NCBI GenBank assembly: GCA_902541215.1
Contig: CACBPV010000009.1
Coordinates: 1-41,792, forward strand
Source: an uncultured Alphaproteobacteria bacterium
Lineage (GTDB): Bacteria > Pseudomonadota > Alphaproteobacteria > HIMB59 > GCA-002718135
DNA: 41,792 bases
Reading direction: 5' to 3'
Made by a program: the position numbers and the translations under genes. The notes under the pieces are model-generated. The model was not told the origin of the DNA and did not search any database. It was given only the letters and a program-made list of their open reading frames with translations. Positions 32,667 through 41,007 of this stretch are shown one piece after another (the stretch's first letter is position 1; every line of letters starts with the position of its first letter).

Positions 32667-33278
32667 ATGTTGTTATTTCTAGATATTATATCATCAATAC
32701 CAGAGTTTTGTGTAATTGATGACAACAAAATAATATTACAACAGAAAATTACTCAATCTGAAACAGATAAGTTGAGTGATAACATCATTCAATCCTATAT
32801 AGAAATAGATAAAAGATTAAATTTAACAAAAAATCTTAAAAAAATATCTACAACAATTGGTCCTGGATCCTATACAAGTTTAAGGGTTGGTTCAGCATTT
32901 ATATCCGGTCTAATCATTTCTCGTAATATTCCCTATTACCCATTATCTATTGAGGATATAATAAACTTTAACTCAACAAAACATTCCAAAAAAAATTTGG
33001 GAGTTTTCATAACTTCATCTAATAATCAGAAATTTTTATGTTATAAAATTAAAGATAACGAAATGGAATACTATAAAATTGAAAATAATAAATACTCAAT
33101 TCCAAAACATATCGATTTCATTCTTCATAATGAAAGTAAAATTAATGAAAACAATGAATTAGAACAAATGAAGTTTTCTTTTTTTGAAGAATTTTACACC
33201 AATTACAATAATTTTACCTTTAAAAAAAATATTATTATTGAACCAATATATATATCAAATAATCAATTACTAAATTGA
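32667..33278 (+). CDS. tsaB: tRNA threonylcarbamoyladenosine modification protein TsaB
   Basis: A 203-residue protein of the ASKHA fold. The signature TIGPGSYTSLRVGSAFISGL is the conserved TsaB segment near residues 64-85, and LFLDIISS replaces the usual LAIDTS N-terminal loop. With TsaD and TsaE (elsewhere) it makes the t6A modification of tRNAs. The C-terminal half is Asn/Lys-rich and poorly conserved. It is followed by rimI with a TTGA overlap. Confidence 0.88.
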   Translation: MLLFLDIISSIPEFCVIDDNKIILQQKITQSETDKLSDNIIQSYIEIDKRLNLTKNLKKISTTIGPGSYTSLRVGSAFISGLIISRNIPYYPLSIEDIINFNSTKHSKKNLGVFITSSNNQKFLCYKIKDNEMEYYKIENNKYSIPKHIDFILHNESKINENNELEQMKFSFFEEFYTNYNNFTFKKNIIIEPIYISNNQLLN

Positions 33279-33754
33279 ATAGAATTAGCTTAATAAATAA
33301 AGAACACCTAATATCAATAATTAACTTTTTAAATGATAATAGTGATGAATTTAATTATTTTAAAAACATAGGATGGAATATACAAAATATTGAAAGTCAA
33401 TTAAGCAAAGATAATAATTACTCTCTTGGTTATTATGAGGATAATAATCTTGTAGGAGTCTTAATCGGTGATAGAATTAAAAATGATAAAGAAAATGATT
33501 TAGAATTGCATATTTTATTTGTATTAAAAGATGAAAGAAGAAAAAAAATTGCAACAAAATTATTAAATTATATTGAAACAAATAATCTTAATTTTTCAAA
33601 GATTTTCGTTGAAGTTGCTGAAGATAATGTAGAAGCAATAAATTTTTATCAAAAAAACAACTTTGTCTTTTTAAATTTTAGACATAACTATTATAGGTAT
33701 AATGACAAAAATATTCATGCTAAATGCTTCATAAAAAATATTAATAATGAGTGA
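33275..33754 (+). CDS. rimI: GNAT acetyltransferase, RimI-like
   Basis: A 159-residue GNAT protein starting at a TTG that overlaps the tsaB stop. Acetyl-CoA binding is indicated by LKDERRKKIATKLL (the Q/RxxGxG/A region) and the C-terminal VEVAEDNVEAINFYQKNNF is typical of RimI. RimI acetylates the N-terminus of ribosomal protein S18, and the tsaB-rimI pairing is common. The P-loop has Ala instead of the second Gly. Confidence 0.82.
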   Translation: MNRISLINKEHLISIINFLNDNSDEFNYFKNIGWNIQNIESQLSKDNNYSLGYYEDNNLVGVLIGDRIKNDKENDLELHILFVLKDERRKKIATKLLNYIETNNLNFSKIFVEVAEDNVEAINFYQKNNFVFLNFRHNYYRYNDKNIHAKCFIKNINNE

Positions 33755-35048
33755 TAAATATATTTATATAAAATCTTATGGTTGTCAGATGAATGTATAT
33801 GACAGTAATCGTATTAAAGATTTGTTTTCAAATCAAGGATATAAAATAACAAAAGATATTTCTAAAGCAGATTTAACTGTTTTAAATACTTGTCATATTA
33901 GAGAAAAGGCAGTTGAAAAAGTTTATTCTGATATTGGTAGAGTAAAAAAAATTAAAGACAAAAAACAGAACATGAAATTAGTGGTTGCAGGTTGTGTAGC
34001 ACAGGCCGAAGGTCTGGAAATAAAAAAAAGAGCATCATCAGTTGATTATGTTGTAGGACCTCAATCATATCACAAATTACCTGATATGATTGATAAAGTT
34101 AATGAAATTGAAAATAGTGAATTTTTGCAAAATGAAAAATTTAAAAACTTAATCTTCAACTCTTCTAATTTATCATCTGAATTTTTATCTATTCAAGAAG
34201 GGTGTGATAAGTTTTGTTCTTTTTGCGTAGTGCCATATACAAGAGGACCTGAATTTTCTAGACCAGTTGATGATATAGTAGAAGAAACAAAAAAATATGT
34301 ATCAAATGGGATTAAAGAAATAATTTTGCTAGGTCAAAATGTTAATGCGTATCATGGTGTGGGTCCAGATGGAAAATCAAAAGATCTAGCTTACTTAATT
34401 AATAAAATCAGTGAAATCGAAGAAATTAAGAGGATTAGATATATGACATCTCATCCTATCGATATGAAAGATTCTCTTATAAATGCACACGCTGATAATT
34501 CAAAACTTATGCCTTTTCTACACCTACCTATTCAATCTGGCTCAAATAAAATTTTAAAAAAAATGAATAGAAAACATACAGTCGATGATTATTTAAAAAT
34601 CGTAGAAAAAATAAGAAATGTTCGTCCTGATATTGCTCTTTCATCAGATTTTATTGTTGGTTTCCCAGAAGAAACAGATAAAGATTTTGAAGACACAATG
34701 AAATTTATTGAAAAAGTAAATTTTGTTATTGCTTATTCATTTATTTATAGTCCAAGACCAGGAACACCTGCTCAAAACAAAGATAATATTAGTTTGTTAG
34801 ACAAAAAAGCGCGCTTAAGCGCTTTGCAATCTTTACTTACACAACAACAAATAAATTTTAATAAATCATTTGTTAATAAAAGGATGGAAGTATTATTTGA
34901 AAAGGTAGGCAGGCATAAAGATCAATTTATAGGACGTACAATCTACAATCAAAGTACATTTATTGACTCGAAAAAAGATTTATTAAATCAAATTATGGAT
35001 GTTAAAATTACAAACTCAACTAATTTTGCACTTGAATGTCAGATATAG
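33747..35048 (+). CDS. miaB: tRNA-2-methylthio-N6-dimethylallyladenosine synthase
   Basis: A 433-residue methylthiotransferase. The N-terminal cluster cysteines are Cys13 (YGCQMNVYDS), Cys49 (LNTCHIR) and Cys83 (VAGCVAQ). The radical-SAM cluster is Cys153-x3-Cys157-x2-Cys160 in EGCDKFCSFCVVPYTRG. A short TRAM domain ends the protein. It adds methylthio groups to A37 of tRNAs. It overlaps rimI by 8 bp and phoH by 13 bp. Confidence 0.95.
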   Translation: MSDKYIYIKSYGCQMNVYDSNRIKDLFSNQGYKITKDISKADLTVLNTCHIREKAVEKVYSDIGRVKKIKDKKQNMKLVVAGCVAQAEGLEIKKRASSVDYVVGPQSYHKLPDMIDKVNEIENSEFLQNEKFKNLIFNSSNLSSEFLSIQEGCDKFCSFCVVPYTRGPEFSRPVDDIVEETKKYVSNGIKEIILLGQNVNAYHGVGPDGKSKDLAYLINKISEIEEIKRIRYMTSHPIDMKDSLINAHADNSKLMPFLHLPIQSGSNKILKKMNRKHTVDDYLKIVEKIRNVRPDIALSSDFIVGFPEETDKDFEDTMKFIEKVNFVIAYSFIYSPRPGTPAQNKDNISLLDKKARLSALQSLLTQQQINFNKSFVNKRMEVLFEKVGRHKDQFIGRTIYNQSTFIDSKKDLLNQIMDVKITNSTNFALECQI

Positions 35049-35995
35049 TAAATAAAAACGAAAATTTAGAACTAGAATTAGAAGATAATACAATTTTAAG
35101 TAACTTATTTGGTATCAATGATAGAAACTTATCTCTTATAGAACAAATTAATCAAGTAAAAATCCAATACCGTGGAAACAAAATTAAAATATCAGGTAAT
35201 AAAAAATCAATTTTTGAAACTAAGAAAACTATTCTAAATTTATTTAAAGAAGCACAAAATGGTGCTGAAATAGATGAGGATAGAATTAGAGATAATAAAA
35301 GTTTAATATCTATGAATATTAAGTCAGACAAACAGATGGATTTATTTATTCAAACTAAAAAAAGAAAAATTATACCAAGAACTGAAATACAAAATAAATA
35401 TCTTCAATTACTAAATACTAAAAATATTACATTTGCTATTGGTCCTGCTGGAACAGGAAAGACTTATTTGGCTGTTGCTAAAGCAGTTTCAGCCCTTCAA
35501 GATGGTAAAGTAAATAAAATTATTTTATCCAGACCAGCTGTTGAAGCTGGTGAAAAACTAGGTTTCCTTCCAGGAGATTTAAAAGAAAAAGTAGATCCTT
35601 TTTTGAGACCAATTTACGACGCTTTATATTCAATGTTACCTTATGAACAGGTAGAAAAAAAATTGCTTAACAACACAATAGAAATAGCACCTATTGCGTT
35701 TATGAGAGGAAGAACCCTTGAAGATTGTTTTATAATTTTAGATGAAGCTCAAAATACGACAAAAACACAAATGAAGATGTTTCTAACAAGATTAGGTAAA
35801 AATAGTCAAATGGTAGTTGTAGGAGATATTACACAAATCGATCTAGTAAGTGAAAAAGATTCAGGTCTTAAAGATGCATTAAAAAAGTTAAATAAAGTCG
35901 ACGATATAGGTTTTATTGAATTATCAGAAAAAGATGTTGTACGACATGATTTGGTCAAAAAAATTATTAACGCATATGAAAAACATAAAAGTTGA
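35036..35995 (+). CDS. phoH: PhoH-like ATPase
   Basis: A 319-residue protein with an N-terminal KH-like part and a P-loop ATPase domain. Walker A is GPAGTGKT (136-143), LSRPAVEAGEKLGFLPGDL follows, and Walker B is IILDEAQNTT. This PhoH (YbeZ) is linked to ybeY and RNA/ribosome quality control. Despite the name there is no sign of Pho control at this locus; it is deep in an overlapping housekeeping operon. Confidence 0.93.
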   Translation: MSDIVNKNENLELELEDNTILSNLFGINDRNLSLIEQINQVKIQYRGNKIKISGNKKSIFETKKTILNLFKEAQNGAEIDEDRIRDNKSLISMNIKSDKQMDLFIQTKKRKIIPRTEIQNKYLQLLNTKNITFAIGPAGTGKTYLAVAKAVSALQDGKVNKIILSRPAVEAGEKLGFLPGDLKEKVDPFLRPIYDALYSMLPYEQVEKKLLNNTIEIAPIAFMRGRTLEDCFIILDEAQNTTKTQMKMFLTRLGKNSQMVVVGDITQIDLVSEKDSGLKDALKKLNKVDDIGFIELSEKDVVRHDLVKKIINAYEKHKS

Positions 35996-36449
35996 TTTTT
36001 TTTCTGAATCAAAAAAATGGCCGAGGCGAATACCTAAAATTAAGACTATTACAAAAAAAACTTTAAATAAAATGAGCTCTTATTTTAAAAGAGATCATAA
36101 ATATGAACTAAATATAATTTTAATAGATAAATCAAAAATGATTAAACTTAATAAAACCTATAAAAATAAACAAACAGATACTGATGTTCTTACTTTTATT
36201 ACAAAGAACTCAAATAAAAATGTTGGAAAAATATTATATTGTGATATTTTTTTCTCAATTGATACTATTGAAAAATATATACGTAGGAATAAAATTAGCA
36301 TATATGATCATTTTAGCCATTTATTAATCCATAGTTTATTGCATATTAACGGATATAATCATAAAAAAAATTTAGAATTTAAAAAAATGAAAAGAGAGGA
36401 GATAAAAATTTTAGGATTATTTGGAATTAACGATCCTTACACAATTTAA
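35976..36449 (+). CDS. ybeY: Endoribonuclease YbeY
   Basis: A 157-residue protein. The ATG at 35976 is chosen because upstream in-frame codons only shadow phoH. The zinc motif IHSLLHINGYNH keeps the three histidines of the family pattern (H-x3-H-x5-H), with Asn for the usual Asp. NKTYKNKQTDTDVLTF matches the conserved RxxDxxTDVLSFP block. It acts in rRNA maturation with PhoH. It overlaps phoH by 20 bp and its TAA shares a base with the corC ATG. Confidence 0.92.
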   Translation: MKNIKVDFFSESKKWPRRIPKIKTITKKTLNKMSSYFKRDHKYELNIILIDKSKMIKLNKTYKNKQTDTDVLTFITKNSNKNVGKILYCDIFFSIDTIEKYIRRNKISIYDHFSHLLIHSLLHINGYNHKKNLEFKKMKREEIKILGLFGINDPYTI

Positions 36450-37297
36450 TGAACACAAATAACGCTGATAAATCATCGAGCTGGAAAAATTGGATAATTA
36501 AAAAATTATTATCCAATGATTCAACAAAAGAAGATATTTTAAATTTTATAGCTAATGATGATGATAATAAAAATATTGACGATCTAAATGATAATAATGA
36601 GAAAAATCTAATTAAAAATATCGTAAATTTGAATGAAAAAAGTGTCGAAGATTTAATGATACCTAGAAGTGAAATAGTAGCCTTAGAACATGATAAATCT
36701 TACAACGAAATTTTAGAAGTTATTAAGGAAGAGGGACATTCTAGAATTCCTGTATTCAAAAAAAATATTGATAATGTAATTGGTTTTTTTCATATAAAAG
36801 ATTTTATTAAATCTTCACAGGATACATTTCAGATGAGTGAAATAATAAGGGATGTATTATATGTTGCTCCAAAATCTCCAATTTTAGATTTACTTAAAAC
36901 CATGAGATCATCTAGGATTCATATAGGGCTAGTTGTTGATGGGGTTGGAGGTGTTGATGGATTAGTAACGATAGAAGACTTAGTTGAAGAAATTGTTGGT
37001 GAGATTGAAGATGAACATGACGCAGACGATGATGAAGAATTAGTTTATAAAAAAACAGATAATTCTATAACTGTAGATGCTAGTTATAGAGTAGAAGATT
37101 TAGAAGAATTTTTTTCAATTAATATTCCAAGAAATGAAGATGATGAAACTTCTTCTGTAGGTGGTCTTGTGTATGAAAAAATAAATAGGATACCAAAAAA
37201 TAATGAAGTAATTGATTTTAATGATGAGCTTACGATCAAGATCGTTAAATCAAACAATAGAAAAATTGAAATTGTTGAAGTAAATAAAAATAGTTGA
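36449..37297 (+). CDS. corC: CorC/TlyC-type CBS-domain protein
   Basis: A 282-residue cytosolic protein. The first CBS domain starts at DLMIPRSEIVALE and the second at IRDVLYVAPKSP, with GLVTIEDLVEEIVGEIEDEHD at the junction to the C-terminal CorC_HlyC domain (about 195-280). It lacks the membrane DUF21 part, as in the short CorC/YbeX form. It is thought to aid magnesium/cobalt efflux or ribosome homeostasis. The next gene overlaps it by 4 bp. Confidence 0.9.
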   Translation: MNTNNADKSSSWKNWIIKKLLSNDSTKEDILNFIANDDDNKNIDDLNDNNEKNLIKNIVNLNEKSVEDLMIPRSEIVALEHDKSYNEILEVIKEEGHSRIPVFKKNIDNVIGFFHIKDFIKSSQDTFQMSEIIRDVLYVAPKSPILDLLKTMRSSRIHIGLVVDGVGGVDGLVTIEDLVEEIVGEIEDEHDADDDEELVYKKTDNSITVDASYRVEDLEEFFSINIPRNEDDETSSVGGLVYEKINRIPKNNEVIDFNDELTIKIVKSNNRKIEIVEVNKNS

Positions 37298-38748
37298 GTA
37301 TTTTAATTTATTTTATCTTAGGACTTTTAACCTCACTTTTATTTCCTCCATATTTTTTTTTACCACTAGGTTTTATCATTTTTCCATCCCTTTGTTTTTT
37401 ATTAGAGTCAAATAAAGAAAATTATAGTGATAAAAATATTTTTAATAAATTCTCAATATTTGGGTTTGGTTTTTTTATTAGTTATTTATTTTGGATTAAA
37501 AACCCCTTTTTCGTTTTTGAAGAAACTAAAAATTTTTTTCTGGTTTTTTTATTACTGATAATATTCTTATCTGTAATTTTAGGTTTAATCTTTACAATAA
37601 TTTTTAAATTAGGAAAAAAAATTCCAATAATCATTCTTATCCCACTAATGTTCACTTCTAGTGAATATATAATATCAATATTTTTTTATGGATTTCCTTG
37701 GTTTACATTTTCGTTATTACTTTCTAGTAATGAATATTTACTATTTTCACTAAAATTATTTGGAACGTTATTTTCAAGTTATTTAATTATTCAGATATTT
37801 TGCATACCTTTTATTTTTTTAACAAAAAAAAACTTAATACAAGAATTGAAATATCTGTCATTATTTATTGCTTTGCCAATTATTACTTTAATGATTACAA
37901 ATTTTAACAAAGAAGAAAATAATTTTAAAATTAAAACAATTAATTTGGAAATTTTCCAATTAAATTTTAAAAATAATGACAAATTTTTAACTTCTGAGAA
38001 AAAACTTCAAAGAATAATCAAACATATAGATGAAAGTAATGCAGATTTGCTTATCTTTGGTGAAAATAATTTTCCTTATCTTTTAGATGATCTTGAACTA
38101 AAAATTATAAAAGATACTTTAAAAGAAAATCAAACATTAATCATTGGAGCTACAAGATATGAAAATAATAAATATTACAATAGCTTAATAAATATTAATT
38201 TAGCAAATGTAACTTACTTTGATAAAAAAATACTTGTTCCCTTTGGAGAGTTTCTACCATTAAGAGATTCATTAACTTTTTTAGAACGTATTGTTGGTCA
38301 AAATGATTATTCAAAAGGTAAAGTTGAAAGAATAATTAATCTATCTGATAATATAAGTTTTATTCCCGTGATTTGTTATGAAATTGTTTTTTATTGGAAG
38401 CTTTTAAATAAATTTAATAACACAGGTAATTTTATTGTAAATATTACCAATGATTTTTGGTTTGGTGATTATCTCGGTCCTTATCAACATTTCTATCTAA
38501 CTAAAATCAGAGCTGCAGAGTTTAATAAGCCGATTATTCGCGTTTCTAATAATGGAATATCCGCAGTGATAGATAATAATGGTGCTGTACTAAATAAAAC
38601 TGAATTTAACAAAACTGAGAATCTTAAACACAAGTTATTATTCAAAGAAAATAATAATTTTGTAAATTTTCATTCAATATTTAAAATTTATCTCTTTATT
38701 ATTTTTACATTAACTACTTTCTATTACTTAAGAAAAAATGATAAGTAA
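37294..38748 (+). CDS. lnt: Apolipoprotein N-acyltransferase
   Basis: A 484-residue inner-membrane protein starting at TTG (TTGA overlap with corC). Six to seven N-terminal membrane helices precede a periplasmic nitrilase-like domain. It has the Glu of IFGENNFPY, Lys in KKILVPFGEFLPLR and Cys in PVICYEIVF as catalytic triad, then a final membrane helix. It N-acylates lipoproteins, using a phospholipid as donor. Codon content is especially Phe/Ile/Lys/Asn-rich. Confidence 0.92.
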   Translation: MSILIYFILGLLTSLLFPPYFFLPLGFIIFPSLCFLLESNKENYSDKNIFNKFSIFGFGFFISYLFWIKNPFFVFEETKNFFLVFLLLIIFLSVILGLIFTIIFKLGKKIPIIILIPLMFTSSEYIISIFFYGFPWFTFSLLLSSNEYLLFSLKLFGTLFSSYLIIQIFCIPFIFLTKKNLIQELKYLSLFIALPIITLMITNFNKEENNFKIKTINLEIFQLNFKNNDKFLTSEKKLQRIIKHIDESNADLLIFGENNFPYLLDDLELKIIKDTLKENQTLIIGATRYENNKYYNSLININLANVTYFDKKILVPFGEFLPLRDSLTFLERIVGQNDYSKGKVERIINLSDNISFIPVICYEIVFYWKLLNKFNNTGNFIVNITNDFWFGDYLGPYQHFYLTKIRAAEFNKPIIRVSNNGISAVIDNNGAVLNKTEFNKTENLKHKLLFKENNNFVNFHSIFKIYLFIIFTLTTFYYLRKNDK

Positions 38749-39394
38749 TAATTATAGTAATCGATTATTTGGGAGAACAAGAGGAAGAAGCAAGAAAAAA
38801 ATTGATTTAAAAAAATATCATCAAACAGTTGACAAATACAAATTTCATAATTGCGATAAAAAAATAAATTATATTTTAGATATTGGCACCGGATATGGTG
38901 AAACTAGTATATTTCTTGCAAATCAATTTTTAGATAAAGTAATTATATCTTGCGAAAAATACATTGATGGAAATATAATTTTACTTAAAAATATTGAAAA
39001 GAATAAAATAAAAAATATTCAATTACATAATGGAAATGTATATGATGTTTTAGAAAGTATACATAGAGAATGTTTTGATCTTGTATGGATATTTTTTCCT
39101 GATCCATGGCCAAAAAATAGACACACAAAGCGAAGGTTGATAACTAGTGATTTTTTAATAAAACTTCATAATGCTTTAAAAGAGAATAGCGAGATACATA
39201 TAGCTACAGATTCAACAATATATGTAAGATTTATTTTAAACTCAATTTATAATTGTAAGGACTATTTTGTCTGGTTGAACCAATCTGAAATGAATCTGCA
39301 TATAAAAGATTATTTTGATATTGAGACAAAATATTATAAAAAAGCAATTAATTCTCAAAGAAAACCCTCTTTATTCATTTTGAGAAAATTATAG
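38738..39394 (+). CDS. trmB: tRNA (guanine-N7-)-methyltransferase
   Basis: A 218-residue class I methyltransferase. The SAM-binding loop is LDIGTGYGETSIFLA and the tRNA-binding/catalytic motif is FFPDPWPKNRHTKRRL. It methylates G46 of tRNAs. The N-terminal RLFGRTRGRSKK corresponds to the family start. It overlaps lnt by 11 bp and is followed by a terminator hairpin. In related alphaproteobacteria metK is often nearby and rimP follows; neither is present here. Confidence 0.94.
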   Translation: MISNNYSNRLFGRTRGRSKKKIDLKKYHQTVDKYKFHNCDKKINYILDIGTGYGETSIFLANQFLDKVIISCEKYIDGNIILLKNIEKNKIKNIQLHNGNVYDVLESIHRECFDLVWIFFPDPWPKNRHTKRRLITSDFLIKLHNALKENSEIHIATDSTIYVRFILNSIYNCKDYFVWLNQSEMNLHIKDYFDIETKYYKKAINSQRKPSLFILRKL

Positions 39395-39434
39395 GCTTGA
39401 AATTCTTCAAAATATTAATATACGCAATATTATT

Positions 39435-39460
39435 AAGGTGGGTTATCCCACCTTTTTTTT
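39435..39460 (+). terminator. Intrinsic terminator between trmB and nusA
   Basis: AAGGTGGG (39435-39442), loop TTAT, CCCACCTT (39447-39454) in an 8-bp stem, then Ts to 39460. The T-run ends only 6 bp before the nusA ATG, with no Shine-Dalgarno sequence between. It probably ends the upstream operon and may also act as a nusA leader attenuator. Confidence 0.9.
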
Positions 39461-39466
39461 ATAACT

Positions 39467-41005
39467 ATGGCTAAAAAAAAATATAATGTAATTAGAGAAG
39501 AGATGCTTCAAGTTGCATCTAATGTAGCGCAAGAAAAAAATATTGATCAAGATTCAGTTTTTTCTGCAATGGAACAGGCATTAGAAAAAGCCGCAAGAGT
39601 AAAATATGGCCAGGAGATTGATATAAGAATATCAATTGACAGAGGCACAGGGGATATTAAACTTAATTCTTATTTGGAAGTTGTGGAAAATATTGAAGAA
39701 GAGTTTCAATCTAGACAAATTCTTTTAGAAGATGCAAAAAAAACCAATCCAGATATTAATTTAGGAGAATTTGTTATAAAAGCATTACCACCTATTGAAT
39801 TAGGAAGAGTTGCTGCACAAAATGCAAAAGGAGTAATAATTCAAAAGGTAAGAGAGGCTGACAAATCTAATCAATATGAAGAATATAAAGATAAAGTTGG
39901 TGAAATAGCAGTCGGTATAGTTAAAAGAACTGAATTTGGAAATTTAATTGTAGATTTAGGTAAGAGCGAAGCAATAATCAAAAGAGAAGAACTCATTCCA
40001 AGAGAAACGTTTAAAAATGGAGACAGAGTAAGAGCTTACATATATGAGGTAAAAAATGATGTTAAAGGCTATCAAGTTTTTTTATCAAGAACGCATCCTC
40101 AATTTCTTTCAAAATTATTTTTTCAAGAAGTTCCTGAAATATATGAGGGTGTAATTGTTGTAAAAAGTGTTGCAAGAGATCCTGGCTCAAGAGCAAAAAT
40201 TAGTGTTTTTACAGAGGACTCTACTATAGATCCAGTAGGTGCTTGTGTTGGAATGAGAGGTTCAAGAGTACAAGCAGTAGTTAATGAATTACAAGGTGAA
40301 AAAATAGATATCGTTACTTGGTCAGATAATCAAGCTACTTTTTTAGCAAATGCACTTGCTCCTGCAGAAGTAAGTAAGATTTTTTTATATGAAGAAAAAA
40401 ATAAAGTTGAAGTTGTAATACCTGATGATCAGTTAAGTTTAGCGATAGGAAGAAAAGGACAAAATGTAAAACTAGCTTCTAATTTAACTAGTTTAGAAAT
40501 AGATATCCTAACTGAAGATGAGGAAGCAGAAAGAAGACAACAAGAATTTAAGGAAAAAAGTATTTTGTTAGCTGAAACTCTAGATGTTGAAGATGTTATT
40601 GCTCAGTTACTTGTTACTGATGGTTACACAACTGTTGAGTCTATTGCTTCAGAAACTTTAGAAAATTTGGAAAGAATAGAAGGATTTGATTCTAGCTTAG
40701 CTCAAGAAATAATTGATAGATCAAAAAGTTTTATACAAGAAAAGGAAGAATCTGACAAAAAACTAATTGAAGAAAAAATTAGTGATGAAAAATTAAAAAA
40801 CTTAAAAGGAATGAATAATAGTATTTTAGCAGAACTTGCAAAATCTAATGTTCTCAATGTTAATGATTTTGCTGATTTAGCTACATTTGAACTCATAGAT
40901 AAAGAAGAAGGTATTTTAAAACAATTAGACATTGATGAAGAAATAGCCAACAACATGATAATGGAGGCAAGAAGTTTCTGGTCTGAAGAGCAAAATAAGG
41001 ATTAA
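39467..41005 (+). CDS. nusA: Transcription termination/antitermination factor NusA
   Basis: A 512-residue protein with the NusA order. The N-terminal RNA polymerase-binding domain has AMEQALEKAARVKYG. The S1 domain has VGIVKRTEFGNLIVDLG. KH1 and KH2 follow, with DPVGACVGMRGSRVQAVVNEL and SLAIGRKGQNVKLAS. Two C-terminal helix-hairpin-helix acidic repeats lie at about 365-425 and 435-505. It controls pausing, termination and antitermination. The usual upstream rimP and downstream ylxR are missing here; infB starts 2 bp after its stop. Confidence 0.95.
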   Translation: MAKKKYNVIREEMLQVASNVAQEKNIDQDSVFSAMEQALEKAARVKYGQEIDIRISIDRGTGDIKLNSYLEVVENIEEEFQSRQILLEDAKKTNPDINLGEFVIKALPPIELGRVAAQNAKGVIIQKVREADKSNQYEEYKDKVGEIAVGIVKRTEFGNLIVDLGKSEAIIKREELIPRETFKNGDRVRAYIYEVKNDVKGYQVFLSRTHPQFLSKLFFQEVPEIYEGVIVVKSVARDPGSRAKISVFTEDSTIDPVGACVGMRGSRVQAVVNELQGEKIDIVTWSDNQATFLANALAPAEVSKIFLYEEKNKVEVVIPDDQLSLAIGRKGQNVKLASNLTSLEIDILTEDEEAERRQQEFKEKSILLAETLDVEDVIAQLLVTDGYTTVESIASETLENLERIEGFDSSLAQEIIDRSKSFIQEKEESDKKLIEEKISDEKLKNLKGMNNSILAELAKSNVLNVNDFADLATFELIDKEEGILKQLDIDEEIANNMIMEARSFWSEEQNKD

Positions 41006-41007
41006 AA

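Noticed and set aside
35036-35995. phoH as a member of the phosphate regulon
   Set aside because: It lies in the miaB-ybeY-corC housekeeping operon with no Pho-box-like site; the name is historical.
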